Source of the DNA: Rhizobium leguminosarum bv. trifolii WSM1325
GTDB lineage: Bacteria > Pseudomonadota > Alphaproteobacteria > Rhizobiales > Rhizobiaceae
NCBI GenBank assembly: GCA_000023185.1
Contig: CP001622.1
Location: 1,302,001 to 1,366,000 of the forward strand
DNA length: 64,000 bases
Direction: 5' to 3'
Position 1 is the stretch's first letter, and every line of letters begins with the position of its first letter. The notes under the pieces are model-generated. The model was given only the letters and a program-made list of their open reading frames with translations, was not told the DNA's origin and made no database searches. Below, in pieces: positions 54,359 through 63,827 of the stretch. The position numbers were made by a program, and so were the translations under genes.

Positions 54359-55663
54359 ATGGCAGACGCAGCAGTGGACCGGAGTTCAAAATCCGGCTTG
54401 GGTCCGGCTGGCAAGCCATTTTCCACCTTCGAACGCCTCGTGGCGTGGCGTTATCTGCGCGCCCGTCGCAAGGAGGCCTTCATCTCGGTGATCGCCGGCT
54501 TCTCCTTCGTCGGAATCATGCTGGGCGTTGCGACACTGATCATCGTCATGGCCGTCATGAACGGCTTCCGAACCGAGCTCGTCTCGCGCATCCTCGGCAT
54601 TAACGGCCACATGATCGTCCAGCCGGTCGACGGCCCCTTCACCGATTATCCTGTCCTCAGCAGCAAGCTCGCCGCGGTGCCGGGCGTCAAGATGGCGCTC
54701 CCCTTGGTGGAAGGTCAGGTGCTCGCTTCGGCCCAGGCCGGCGGCAGCACCGGCGCTCTGGTGCGCGGCGCCCGCGCCGAGGACCTGACCAAGCTTAAGA
54801 CGATCTCTGACAACATCAAATCAGGCGACATGGTGGGTTATGCCTCCGGCCAGGGTGTGCTGATCGGCACCCGCATGGCCGATCAGCTCGGTCTGCGCGT
54901 CGGCGACCTCATTACGCTGACGTCACCGGATGGCGACATTACGCCGATGGGCGTCAGCCCTCGCATCAAATCCTACAAGATCTCCGGCCTCTTCGAGATC
55001 GGCATGTCGGAATATGACTCCTCGATCATCTTCATGCCGCTCGAGGAAGCGCAGCTCTATTTCAATGCCGAGGGACTGGTGCAGTCGATCGAGCTGTTCG
55101 TCGATCACCCTGACGATATCGACAATCTGCGGCCCAAGGTGGAGGAGGCGGCCGGCCGCCAGATCGCCATCACCGACTGGCGCCAGCGCAACCAGACCTT
55201 CTTCTCGGCGCTGCAGGTCGAGCGCAACGTCATGTTCATGATCCTGACGCTGATCGTGCTCGTCGCGGCGCTGAACATCATCTCCGGCCTCATCATGCTG
55301 GTGAAGGACAAGGGCAGCGATATCGCCATCCTGCGCACCATGGGTGCCAGCGCCGGCGCAATCATGCGCATCTTCTTCATGACCGGCGCGGCGATCGGCA
55401 TCGTCGGCACCGTTGCCGGTGTGCTGCTCGGCGTTCTCGTCTGCGTCAACATCGAATCCGTCCGCCAGTTCTTCTCCTGGATTTCAGGCACCGTGCTCTT
55501 CAATCCGCAGGTCTATTTCCTCAGCCAGCTGCCCGCCGAGATGGATCTCAGCGAAACGATCTCGATCGTTGCCATGGCGCTGACGCTCTCCTTCATCGCG
55601 ACCATCTTCCCGGCCTGGCGTGCCTCCAGGCTCGATCCGGTGCAGGCCCTGCGCTACGAATAA
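54359..55663 (+). CDS. Lipoprotein-releasing ABC permease (LolC/E type)
   Basis: The product is 434 residues. Four helices: one near residues 40-62 ([20 protein letters not shown]) and three in the C-terminal third ([59 protein letters not shown]), with a large periplasmic domain between. This is the MacB/Lol fold. A single gene followed by lolD means it probably works as a homodimer (LolF-like) rather than as a LolC-LolE pair. It extracts lipoproteins from the inner membrane for transfer to LolA. GGAGG precedes the ATG. Confidence 0.93.
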   Translation: MADAAVDRSSKSGLGPAGKPFSTFERLVAWRYLRARRKEAFISVIAGFSFVGIMLGVATLIIVMAVMNGFRTELVSRILGINGHMIVQPVDGPFTDYPVLSSKLAAVPGVKMALPLVEGQVLASAQAGGSTGALVRGARAEDLTKLKTISDNIKSGDMVGYASGQGVLIGTRMADQLGLRVGDLITLTSPDGDITPMGVSPRIKSYKISGLFEIGMSEYDSSIIFMPLEEAQLYFNAEGLVQSIELFVDHPDDIDNLRPKVEEAAGRQIAITDWRQRNQTFFSALQVERNVMFMILTLIVLVAALNIISGLIMLVKDKGSDIAILRTMGASAGAIMRIFFMTGAAIGIVGTVAGVLLGVLVCVNIESVRQFFSWISGTVLFNPQVYFLSQLPAEMDLSETISIVAMALTLSFIATIFPAWRASRLDPVQALRYE

Positions 55664-55677
55664 GGAATGCCGCCTTC

Positions 55678-56361
55678 ATGAAACGCAACGTCGTTCTCAA
55701 GCTTACCGGCGTCGAGCGCCATTACGGGCAGGGCGATACGCTGCTCTCGATCCTGAAGGGCGCAGATTTTTCGATATCGAAAGGGGAGACTGTCGCTCTC
55801 GTCGCCCCTTCCGGCACCGGCAAGTCGACACTGCTGCATATCGCCGGCCTGCTGGAGCATCCGGACGGCGGTGAAGTCAACATCAACGGCCATGCCTGCG
55901 ACGGCTTGAGCGATGAGAAACGCACCGCCATCCGCCGCAGCGAAATCGGCTTCGTCTACCAGTTCCACCACCTGCTGCCGGAATTTTCGGCACTCGAAAA
56001 TATCATGATGCCGCAGCTGATCGCCGGGCTTTCCTGGAAGGAAGCCGGAGAGCGGGCCGGCCAGCTTCTCGACTACATGCGCATCGGCCATCGTGGCTCG
56101 CATCGCCCCGGCGAGCTTTCCGGCGGCGAGCAGCAGCGCGTTGCGATTGCCCGTGCCGTCGCCAATGCGCCGACCCTGCTTCTTGCCGACGAGCCGACCG
56201 GCAATCTCGACCCGGAAACGGCAAGCTACGTGTTCGAGGCGCTGGAAGCGCTGGTGCGCCAGTCGGGCCTTGCTGCCCTTATCGCTACCCATAACCACGA
56301 GCTCGCCCGCCGCATGGATCGGCGTGTGACGATCTCTGACGGCAAGATCGTCGATTTCTGA
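55678..56361 (+). CDS. lolD: Lipoprotein-releasing ABC ATPase
   Basis: The product is 227 residues. Walker [14 protein letters not shown], signature [14 protein letters not shown] and Walker [13 protein letters not shown] are present; [20 protein letters not shown] is typical of LolD. It drives lipoprotein release with the upstream permease, 14 bases away, in the proS-lol operon. Confidence 0.96.
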   Translation: MKRNVVLKLTGVERHYGQGDTLLSILKGADFSISKGETVALVAPSGTGKSTLLHIAGLLEHPDGGEVNINGHACDGLSDEKRTAIRRSEIGFVYQFHHLLPEFSALENIMMPQLIAGLSWKEAGERAGQLLDYMRIGHRGSHRPGELSGGEQQRVAIARAVANAPTLLLADEPTGNLDPETASYVFEALEALVRQSGLAALIATHNHELARRMDRRVTISDGKIVDF

Positions 56362-56424
56362 GACTGCGGTCCATGGCTGTCAGGTTGACGCCGATGATTG
56401 CCCCTCAGAACTAACCTACCGGGG

Positions 56425-56600
56425 TCGAGCCACTGGCCTCGCCCCGTCTTTCGGACCCCGTAAATGGGGCGAGGGGACGTGCCATGCGAGAGATTGGCGA
56501 GGAACTGAAGGGTCGCGGCATATCCTCTTCGCCCCGTTTACGGGGAGAAAGGTGGCGGCAGCCGGACGAGTGGCTGATCTCGCCGACCTCCTGGCGGGAC
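56425..56600. repeat. Rhizobial intergenic repeat between convergent genes
   Basis: Several palindromes cluster between the ends of lolD and the DUF5680 gene: CCTCGCCCC/GGGGCGAGG (56437-56445 with 56466-56474) and CCCCGT/ACGGGG (56532-56545), the latter followed by AGAAAGGTGGCGGCAGCCGG. The second block matches a GC-rich dispersed motif I recall from many Rhizobium intergenic regions. It could also end both convergent transcripts. Confidence 0.6.
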
Positions 56601-56634
56601 ATTATGCACTTAACAGGACAGCAGTGGGCCACGA

Positions 56635-57099
56635 TCAGGGGATAACCAGTCCGCCGCGGTAGTCGAGCATATAGGCCTTCTGGCCATCGACCATGATGCA
56701 TTCACTGCCGCTGAACCGCTCGCAGCTGCCTTCGCTGCGGTCGATATAGCGGCCGAGCGGATGGTCGAATTCCATTCCGCCAAGAAACCGCCCCTCTCGA
56801 TACATCGCCGAAAGTGCTGTCTTGATCACCGTCCCGGCTGCTGCGCCGTCGATGAGATCAGGCGCAATGACGCAGCCAAAATAATTCATCGCCCAGACGG
56901 GCTCGTCGGCAAGCCACACCACTTCCTGTCCGGCGAAATCCGTGCCGCCGAAATAGCTGTCGAGATAGCGCCAGTCGCCGCGTTCGTAACCGATATCGTG
57001 GGAGCTCGGCCGGCAGGGCGCGCGCGCCGCGCCGCCGCCCACATAGGTCGTAGCCTTCGCCTCCACGATGAATTCGTTCAGCATCGCAATATCGAGCAT
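56635..57099 (-). CDS. DUF5680 domain protein
   Basis: The product is 154 residues, cytoplasmic. VEAKATTYVGGGAARAPCRP, then HDIGYERGDWRYLDSYFGGT and FAGQEVVWLADEPVWAMNYF, match the DUF5680 family, whose members are often fused to helix-turn-helix domains; here the domain stands alone. AGGAG lies 6 bases before the ATG at 57099. Function unknown, possibly small-ligand binding. It is divergent from the SOS peptide gene. Confidence 0.82.
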   Translation of the reverse strand: MLDIAMLNEFIVEAKATTYVGGGAARAPCRPSSHDIGYERGDWRYLDSYFGGTDFAGQEVVWLADEPVWAMNYFGCVIAPDLIDGAAAGTVIKTALSAMYREGRFLGGMEFDHPLGRYIDRSEGSCERFSGSECIMVDGQKAYMLDYRGGLVIP

Positions 57100-57351
57100 G
57101 TCATTCTCCTCTCGGCCCGATGTTGGCAAATAATCCCTGGCATGTAAAGAACAGAAAGTGAACATAGGCCGGGAGTAGTGGAGTCGCTCTGAGGAGGGCT
57201 GCCGCCTGAGCACCATGACCGATCAGCGGCGGATCGGGAAAGGGCAAGGCTGCTGCCGATCACCTCGATCGCCGGCCCTCTAGCCGATTCGTCGCCTATT
57301 TCCTGGGATCTTCAAACACAAGAAAGGAGGAAAAGATTCCTGTTGACAATA

Positions 57352-57366
57352 GAACATACATGGAAC
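57352..57366 (+). promoter_or_regulatory. LexA (SOS) box upstream of the 28-residue peptide
   Basis: GAAC-ATACATG-GAAC is an exact fit to the alphaproteobacterial LexA box GAAC-N7-GAAC (complement GTTC-N7-GTTC). A -35-like TTGACA (57343-57348) lies 4 bases upstream, so bound LexA would cover the promoter. The peptide ATG is 34 bases downstream of the box. Confidence 0.8.
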
Positions 57367-57399
57367 AAATTGAAAACATAACGAGTAAAGGAGAGCCCG

Positions 57400-57486
57400 A
57401 TGACTGACATGATCCGTGATATCGCAGCATTCACCTCCATCGCAATGTTCGTTGCCAGCTTCTCGCTCATCGTCATGGCGCTCTAA
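57400..57486 (+). CDS. 28-residue SOS-controlled membrane peptide (SidA-like by size and regulation)
   Basis: An ATG at 57400 with AAAGGAG 6 bases upstream opens a 28-codon frame to TAA at 57484-57486. The peptide starts MTDMIRDIAAF and continues as one hydrophobic helix (about residues 9-28, including SIAMFVASFSLIVMAL), so it should sit in the inner membrane with its short polar N-terminus probably inside. An exact LexA box precedes it. Caulobacter SidA is a 29-residue SOS-induced inner-membrane peptide that blocks division at FtsW. Equivalent function here is inference from size, topology and regulation; I claim no sequence homology. Confidence 0.7.
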   Translation: MTDMIRDIAAFTSIAMFVASFSLIVMAL

Positions 57487-57496
57487 AGTTTTCAGG

Positions 57497-57521
57497 GGAC
57501 CGCATGGCAATCATGCGGTCC
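57497..57521 (+). terminator. Hairpin after the SOS peptide gene
   Basis: A perfect 10-bp stem GGACCGCATG/CATGCGGTCC (57497-57506 with 57512-57521), 10 bases after the peptide stop and 82 bases before dnaE. There is no U-tract, so it may stabilise the short mRNA or weakly terminate it, leaving dnaE largely separate from SOS control. Confidence 0.5.
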
Positions 57522-57603
57522 GGACGCGGGACTTCTTCTGGACATCATCGCCCTCTATGCCGACAATGCGTCCGATTCATTCGGGTGATTGGGAAGGCAT
57601 GTC

Positions 57604-60600
57604 ATGGCGGATACGGCAAAGGGTTCAACGGGTGAGGCGATCGGCGGTACGCCGGGTTTCATCCACCTGAGGGTCCATTCCGCCTATTCGCTTCTCGAGG
57701 GCGCTCTGCCGCTGAAGAAGATCCTCTATAAGGCGACCGGCGACAGCCAGCCGGCGATTGCAATTACCGACACCAACAATCTGTTCGTCGCCCTCGAATT
57801 CTCCCAGAAGGCGATGGAGGAAGGCCTGCAGCCGATTATCGGCTGCCAGGTCTCGATCGACATGGGAGACGGGTTGGAAACGGAAAAGCGCGGCGGCCAG
57901 CAGGCCCTGGTCAAGCTGCCGGCGATCGTTCTTCTCGCTGCGACGGATGCCGGTTACGAACGGCTGGTCGATCTCGTCAGTCGGGCCTATCTCGGCGGCG
58001 AAAGCAACCAGGCCGTTCATATCAGTGCCTCCTGGCTGGAGGAGGCAGGCACGGAAGGGCTGATCGCATTGACCGGCGCGCTGACCGGGCCGGTCGACGT
58101 GGCCATCAAGGAAGGCCATCCCGCTCAGGCGGAAGCCCGGCTGCTCACGCTGAAGCGTCTCTTCGGCGACAGGCTCTATGTCGAGCTGCAGCGGCACGGC
58201 ACCTATGACAAGCGGCACGAGCAGAAGATTATCGGGCTCGCCTATGCCCACGACCTGCCGCTGGTTGCGACCAACGAGGCCTTCTTTCCGACCCGCGACG
58301 ATTACGACGCGCATGATGCGCTAATGGCGGTCGCGCACAACGCCATCGTCTCCGACGACAGCCGCTTTCGCCTGACGCCGGATCACTATCTGAAGAGCCG
58401 GGCCGAGATGGTCAAGCTCTTCGCCGACCTGCCGGAAGCGCTGGAAAATACGATCGAGATCGCCACGCGCTGCTCCTTCGTGCTGAAGACCAGAAAGCCG
58501 ATCCTGCCACGCTTCACCGGTGCGACCGACGATGCCGAGGAGGCCGAACGCGCCGAGGCGAGCGAGCTGCGCCGCCAGGCGGTCGAAGGGCTGGACATGC
58601 GGCTTGCAACGCTCGGCATGTCGGCGGGTTACGAGGAAAAGGACTATCGCGAACGGCTGGATTTCGAGCTTAGCGTCATCGAGCGCATGCGGTTTCCCGG
58701 TTACTTCCTGATCGTTGCCGACTTCATCAAATGGGCCAAGCAGCATGACATTCCGGTCGGTCCCGGCCGTGGTTCGGGCGCCGGGTCGCTGGTCGCCTAT
58801 GCCTTGACGATCACCGACGTCGATCCCTTGCGTTTTTCGCTGCTATTCGAGCGCTTCCTCAATCCGGAACGCGTCTCGATGCCGGACTTCGACATCGATT
58901 TCTGCCAGGACCGCCGCGAAGAGGTGATCCGCTACGTCCAGGCCAAGTATGGCCGCGAGCAGGTGGCGCAGATCATCACTTTCGGTTCGCTGCAGGCGCG
59001 CGCCGCCCTTCGTGACGTCGGCCGTGTGCTGGAAATGCCCTATGGCCAGGTCGACAAGATCTGCAAACTCGTACCGAACAACCCGGCTAATCCGACGCCG
59101 CTGTCCAAAGCGATCGAGGAGGAGCCGAAGCTGCAGGAGGAGGCGGCGAAGGAACCTGTTGTCGCGCGCCTGCTCGATATCGCCCAGAAGATCGAGGGGC
59201 TTTACCGCCACGCCTCGACTCACGCCGCCGGTATCGTCATCGGCGACCGGCCGCTTTCCAAGCTGGTGCCGATGTATCGCGATCCGCGCTCCGATATGCC
59301 GGTCACCCAGTTCAACATGAAATGGGTCGAGCAGGCGGGCTTGGTCAAATTCGACTTCCTCGGCCTGAAGACGCTGACGGTGCTGAAGGTCGCCGTCGAT
59401 TTCGTCGCCAAGCTCGGCGTCAAGGTTGATCTCGCGGCCATTCCTCTCGACGACAAGAAGACCTACGAGATGCTGTCGCGCGGCGAGACGGTCGGCGTGT
59501 TCCAGGTGGAAAGTGCCGGCATGCGCAAGGCGCTGATCGGCATGAAGCCGGACTGCATCGAGGACATCATCGCGCTGGTGGCGCTCTATCGTCCCGGCCC
59601 GATGGAGAACATCCCGACCTACAATGCCCGCAAGCACGGCGACGAAGAGCTGGAATCGATCCATCCGATGATCGACCACCTGCTCAAGGAAACCCAGGGC
59701 GTCATCGTTTATCAGGAACAGGTGATGCAGATCGCCCAGGTACTATCAGGCTATTCGCTGGGGGAAGCCGACCTTCTGCGTCGCGCCATGGGTAAGAAGA
59801 TCAAGGCTGAGATGGACCAGCAGCGCGAACGCTTCGTCGTTGGCGCCGTTAGGAATGGCGTATCGAAGCCGCAGGCCGACAATATCTTCGAACTGCTGGC
59901 GAAGTTCGCCAATTACGGCTTCAACAAGTCGCATGCCGCCGCCTATGCCATCGTCTCCTACCAGACGGCCTACATGAAGGCGCATTACCCGGTCGAATTC
60001 CTCGCCGCTTCGATGACGCTCGACATGTCCAACACCGAAAAAGTCAATGATTTCCGCCAGGATGCCAAGCGCCTCGGCATCGAGGTGATCGCACCCTCGG
60101 TGCAGAGCTCCTTCCGCCATTTCGAGACCGGCGACAACCGCATCTATTACGCGCTCGCCGCCCTCAAGGGTGTCGGCGAATCCGCCGTCGACCATATCGT
60201 CGAGGTGCGCGGCGACAAGCCCTTTGCCAGCATTGAGGATTTCTGCCTGCGCATCGATCCGCGTCAGGTCAATCGTCGCGTGCTCGAAAGCCTGATCTAT
60301 GCCGGCGCCTTCGATTGTTTCGACATGGACCGCGCCGAGCTGGCAGCCGGCCTCGACCGTGTTCTCGGTTATGCCCAGCGTGCCCAGGAGAACAAGCTGA
60401 GCGGCCAGTCGGACATTTTCGGCAGCACGCTGACGTCGGGGCCTGAGAAGATCTCCCTGCCGCCGTTCTCGCCCTGGCTCCCCTCCGAGCGGCTGCTCAA
60501 GGAATTCCAGGTGCTGGGCTTCTATCTGACGGCCCACCCGCTCGATTCCTACAACAACATCCTGCAGAAGATGCGGGTGCAGACCTTTGCCGAATTTTCC

Positions 60601-61101
60601 GCCGCCATCAAACAGGGCGCGGCCAATGCGCGCCTTGCCGGTACCGTCATCTCGAAGCAGGAGCGCAAAACCCGCACCGGCAACAAGATGGGCATCATCG
60701 TCTTCTCCGATTCTTCGGGCCAGTTCGAAGCGGTGCTGTTTTCGGAAATGCTGAACCAGTATCGCGACGTTCTCGAGTCGGGAAAATCCTTCGTGCTGAC
60801 CGCGACAGGCGAGGAGCGGCCGGAGGGCATCGGCCTGCGCATCCAGACGATCCAGTCGCTGGAGGAAAAGTCGCTGCAGATGCAGAAGGCGCTGCGCGTC
60901 TATGTCCGCGATTCCGGACCGCTGCGGATGGTTGCCGGCCATCTGAACGCCAAGGGCGACGGCCTCGTTTCCTTCATCGTCATCAAGGAGGATGGCAAAC
61001 GCGAGGTGGAAGTGGCGCTGTCGGAGAAATACCGCATCACGCCGGAGATCGCCGCCGCCCTTCGTGCCGCCCCCGGCGTCGTCGACGTCGAACTGGTTTG
61101 A
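57604..61101 (+). CDS. dnaE: DNA polymerase III alpha subunit
   Basis: The product is 1165 residues, the normal replicative length. The N-terminal PHP domain opens HLRVHSAYSLLEGALPLKKI. The catalytic aspartates of the palm are D428 and D430 (with D432) in RVSMPDFDIDFCQDRR. Finger and HhH regions follow, then an OB fold (RLAGTVISKQERKTRTGNKM) and C-terminus. It is the replicative DnaE1, not the imuB-linked error-prone DnaE2. GGGAAGG lies before the ATG at 57604. An upstream in-frame start at 57589 is possible. Confidence 0.96.
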   Translation: MADTAKGSTGEAIGGTPGFIHLRVHSAYSLLEGALPLKKILYKATGDSQPAIAITDTNNLFVALEFSQKAMEEGLQPIIGCQVSIDMGDGLETEKRGGQQALVKLPAIVLLAATDAGYERLVDLVSRAYLGGESNQAVHISASWLEEAGTEGLIALTGALTGPVDVAIKEGHPAQAEARLLTLKRLFGDRLYVELQRHGTYDKRHEQKIIGLAYAHDLPLVATNEAFFPTRDDYDAHDALMAVAHNAIVSDDSRFRLTPDHYLKSRAEMVKLFADLPEALENTIEIATRCSFVLKTRKPILPRFTGATDDAEEAERAEASELRRQAVEGLDMRLATLGMSAGYEEKDYRERLDFELSVIERMRFPGYFLIVADFIKWAKQHDIPVGPGRGSGAGSLVAYALTITDVDPLRFSLLFERFLNPERVSMPDFDIDFCQDRREEVIRYVQAKYGREQVAQIITFGSLQARAALRDVGRVLEMPYGQVDKICKLVPNNPANPTPLSKAIEEEPKLQEEAAKEPVVARLLDIAQKIEGLYRHASTHAAGIVIGDRPLSKLVPMYRDPRSDMPVTQFNMKWVEQAGLVKFDFLGLKTLTVLKVAVDFVAKLGVKVDLAAIPLDDKKTYEMLSRGETVGVFQVESAGMRKALIGMKPDCIEDIIALVALYRPGPMENIPTYNARKHGDEELESIHPMIDHLLKETQGVIVYQEQVMQIAQVLSGYSLGEADLLRRAMGKKIKAEMDQQRERFVVGAVRNGVSKPQADNIFELLAKFANYGFNKSHAAAYAIVSYQTAYMKAHYPVEFLAASMTLDMSNTEKVNDFRQDAKRLGIEVIAPSVQSSFRHFETGDNRIYYALAALKGVGESAVDHIVEVRGDKPFASIEDFCLRIDPRQVNRRVLESLIYAGAFDCFDMDRAELAAGLDRVLGYAQRAQENKLSGQSDIFGSTLTSGPEKISLPPFSPWLPSERLLKEFQVLGFYLTAHPLDSYNNILQKMRVQTFAEFSAAIKQGAANARLAGTVISKQERKTRTGNKMGIIVFSDSSGQFEAVLFSEMLNQYRDVLESGKSFVLTATGEERPEGIGLRIQTIQSLEEKSLQMQKALRVYVRDSGPLRMVAGHLNAKGDGLVSFIVIKEDGKREVEVALSEKYRITPEIAAALRAAPGVVDVELV

Positions 61102-61112
61102 TCAGCCCCGCG

Positions 61113-62372
61113 TCACCCGCGGGTGATTGTGATGAAATCCGTGCCTTCGCCGGTTTCCCGGCCGAGGCCTGTATCGGAGATCGTCAGCGTCGAGCCGGGC
61201 GCGATGAGGGCGTCGATCCTGCGGCGGGTCTCATCGGGGATGGTAATCCGGCTGAGCGAACGGGCGATCGGCTTGCCTGTAATGATCGAGCTTTCCTGAT
61301 TGGTGATGCCGAGCCGCTTCATCGATTCTCGGGAGAGATTGTTCTCGAGCGTGATGCCGAGCCAGTCGGCGGTGCCGGCCTTTTCATCGACTGCATGCAG
61401 CGTGAAGAAATGTGTGCCGAGCGCCAGTCCCGGATCGGCGATCGTCACCGGCGCTTCGAAGATCGGCTTGAAGGACTGCCGCACCATGATAACGCCGTTG
61501 GGCGGCTCTCCCTTGCCAGCCGCGGCATAGGCTTCTCTGAGGAGCGTGTCGGAAACCAGGCTCCTGTCGGCGGCAAATTCCGCCGGCCGCAGCGTCTTGA
61601 AAGCCTTGATCGCCTGCACCGTCGACGGACCGAGCAAGCCGTCCGGACTGCCGGCGGAAAAGCCGAGCTGGTTGAGCAGGGTTTGGATGTCGATCACCGT
61701 CTCGCGCAGCGTCCGGCGCGTGACGAGCATGCTGATCGGCTCGGACGGCGGCTCTGGTTCTGTCGCTGCAATCGGCTGCACTGCCGGCATCGGCATCGCA
61801 GCGGTATCGTTCATCGCCACCTGCACCGGCTTCTCGGGGCTGTCGAGCATCGAGGGCCGCAGTTCGACATCCGAAAGCAGCGGCATTGCCGTCGGCGTAT
61901 CTGGACGGAAAAGGGTCGGATGCTCGATTGGCCGCGGCACCAGCTCACCGTCGCTGATGATGACGGGGACACTGAGGTCGGTCATGCCATAGAGCATTTT
62001 TGCGAAGGCGCCGGGCATACGCACGCAGCCATGCGAGGCTGGATAACGCGGCACGGAATTGGATTCATGCAGCGCAATGCCGGACCAGGTCAGCCGTTGC
62101 ATGAACGGCATCGGCGCCGCCGAATAGAGATTGGATTCGTGGTATTTCTGCTTTTCCAGCACCGAGAAGATGCCGCTCGGCGTCGTGTGGCCGTCCTTGC
62201 CGGTCGAGACCTTCGAGGTCGCGACGACCTCGGTGCCATCATAGACCGCAAGCGATTGCTTGTCCTTCGAGACGAAGATCTGCAGCGTGCGCGCAGCATC
62301 CGCGGCAAGAGCGGGGTGCACGAGTGCGGTGGCCGACAGCAAGCCGAGGCCGAAGACGAGACGCGAGAACAT
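61113..62372 (-). CDS. L,D-transpeptidase (YkuD) with peptidoglycan-binding domain
   Basis: The product is 419 residues. The signal peptide runs to ALA near residue 23. The YkuD catalytic motif is SHGCVRM with H114 and C116, in a domain spanning ~30-150. A Pro/Ala-rich linker follows, then a peptidoglycan-binding-1 repeat (IDIQTLLNQLGFSAGSPDGL-LG, split here) near residues 230-290, and a further domain to the end. It makes 3-3 peptidoglycan cross-links or attaches proteins to the wall in the periplasm, or forms unusual links at the poles in rhizobia (inference). The start at 62372 begins at the signal peptide. Confidence 0.9.
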   Translation of the reverse strand: MFSRLVFGLGLLSATALVHPALAADAARTLQIFVSKDKQSLAVYDGTEVVATSKVSTGKDGHTTPSGIFSVLEKQKYHESNLYSAAPMPFMQRLTWSGIALHESNSVPRYPASHGCVRMPGAFAKMLYGMTDLSVPVIISDGELVPRPIEHPTLFRPDTPTAMPLLSDVELRPSMLDSPEKPVQVAMNDTAAMPMPAVQPIAATEPEPPSEPISMLVTRRTLRETVIDIQTLLNQLGFSAGSPDGLLGPSTVQAIKAFKTLRPAEFAADRSLVSDTLLREAYAAAGKGEPPNGVIMVRQSFKPIFEAPVTIADPGLALGTHFFTLHAVDEKAGTADWLGITLENNLSRESMKRLGITNQESSIITGKPIARSLSRITIPDETRRRIDALIAPGSTLTISDTGLGRETGEGTDFITITRG

Positions 62373-62464
62373 GAGACCCAACCATACGCAATACTTGCCC
62401 GGCACATTATGGGACGAAGTTTAAGGAAGATTTTATGGGCCGCCTGGCTGGCAGGCCTCACGCG

Positions 62465-63760
62465 TTAGTGATCGCGCTTGCTGTTGCCGAACGTATAGCC
62501 GGTCTCGACCGTCTTCTTGCCGAACTTGTCGCGCAGCTTATCCATCGCCGCTTCGGCCGCCGCACGCCGGCCCGATTGCTGGTCGATCAGATCCGGCGGA
62601 TCGGCGCGGGCGGCATCGCCGAGATCGGTGACGCCGATGCCGATCAGACGGAACTTCGTACCATCAGTCTCTTTTTCAAGAAGCTCGAGCCCGGTGCGGA
62701 AAATCTTGTCGGCAAGCTGGGTCGGGTCTTCGAGCTTGCGGTTGCGGGTGCGCGATTTGAAATCGGCGCTCTTCATCTTCAGAACCACGGTCTGGCCGGC
62801 AATGCCGTTTTTCTTCAGCCGCCAGGAGACCTTTTCGGAGAGGTTGCGCAGGATCGGCACCAGATCGTCATAACGCGAGATGTCATCGAAGAAGGTGGTC
62901 TCCGACGAAACGCTCTTGGCGGCATCGTTGAGATGCACTTCGCGGTCGTCGATGCCGCGCGACAACCGTGCGAGCCGTTGGCCGATGCTGCCGTAGCGGC
63001 GCATCAGGTCGTTTTCTTCCATCTGCTGCAAATGGCTGATGGTGCGGATGCCGTCCGCCTCCAGCGTCGCCGCAAAGGCCTTGCCGACGCCCCAGATCGT
63101 GGTGACGGGACGCGGCGCCAGGAACTCGACCGCTTCCTCGCGGCCGATGACCGAAAAGCCGCGCGGCTTCTGCAGATCGGAGGCGACCTTGGCGAGAAAT
63201 TTGCAATAGGAAAGCCCGACCGAAACGGTGATGCCGACCTCCCTTTCGATACGGCGGGCGAATTTGGCCAGCGTGCGCGCCGGCGGATCGTGATGCAGCC
63301 TCTCGGTGCCGCCGAGCTCTAGGAAGGCCTCGTCGATCGATAGCGGCTGCACCAGCGGCGTCAGATCCTGCATCATGGCGCGCACCTGCCGTCCGACCCG
63401 GACATATTTCTCCATGTCGGGGCGGATGACGATCGCTTGAGGGCATGCTTCCAGCGCCTTGAACATCGGCATGGCCGACCGCACGCCATGGATACGGGCG
63501 ATATAGCAGGCGGTGGAGACGACGCCGCGTTTGCCGCCGCCGATAATGACAGGCTTGTCGGCAAGCTCGGGATTGTCGCGTTTCTCGACGGCTGCGTAGA
63601 AGGCGTCGCAGTCGATATGCGCAAGCGTCAATGCGTAGAGTTCGCGATGGCGCACGAGGCGCGGGCTGCCGCAGGAAACGCAACGGCGCGCCTCGCTCTT
63701 CTGCTCGGCAAGGCAGTCGCGACAGAAGCCGGGTGTCTTGTCAGGCGTGGGCGTCATCAT
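62465..63760 (-). CDS. dinB: DNA polymerase IV
   Basis: The product is 431 residues of the Y family. Palm motifs include [20 protein letters not shown] and [31 protein letters not shown] is the DinB signature. An N-terminal zinc-ribbon-like element (C13 and C16, C27 and C30) precedes the polymerase, as in alphaproteobacterial members. It carries out error-prone bypass synthesis. A LexA box ends 2 bases before the start codon and no ribosome site is visible, so the mRNA may be leaderless. The L,D-transpeptidase gene follows on the same strand 92 bases later. Confidence 0.94.
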   Translation of the reverse strand: MMTPTPDKTPGFCRDCLAEQKSEARRCVSCGSPRLVRHRELYALTLAHIDCDAFYAAVEKRDNPELADKPVIIGGGKRGVVSTACYIARIHGVRSAMPMFKALEACPQAIVIRPDMEKYVRVGRQVRAMMQDLTPLVQPLSIDEAFLELGGTERLHHDPPARTLAKFARRIEREVGITVSVGLSYCKFLAKVASDLQKPRGFSVIGREEAVEFLAPRPVTTIWGVGKAFAATLEADGIRTISHLQQMEENDLMRRYGSIGQRLARLSRGIDDREVHLNDAAKSVSSETTFFDDISRYDDLVPILRNLSEKVSWRLKKNGIAGQTVVLKMKSADFKSRTRNRKLEDPTQLADKIFRTGLELLEKETDGTKFRLIGIGVTDLGDAARADPPDLIDQQSGRRAAAEAAMDKLRDKFGKKTVETGYTFGNSKRDH

Positions 63761-63762
63761 GG

Positions 63763-63777
63763 GAACAAAGATTGAAC
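63763..63777. promoter_or_regulatory. LexA (SOS) box of dinB
   Basis: GAAC-AAAGATT-GAAC, an exact alphaproteobacterial LexA box, 2 bases upstream of the dinB ATG and 50 bases upstream of the divergent GNAT start. It could control both genes. Confidence 0.85.
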
Positions 63778-63827
63778 ATTCTGAGATTACGCCTTAAGCT
63801 TCCGAGTCACAAGAGAGGGTGGAAGCT

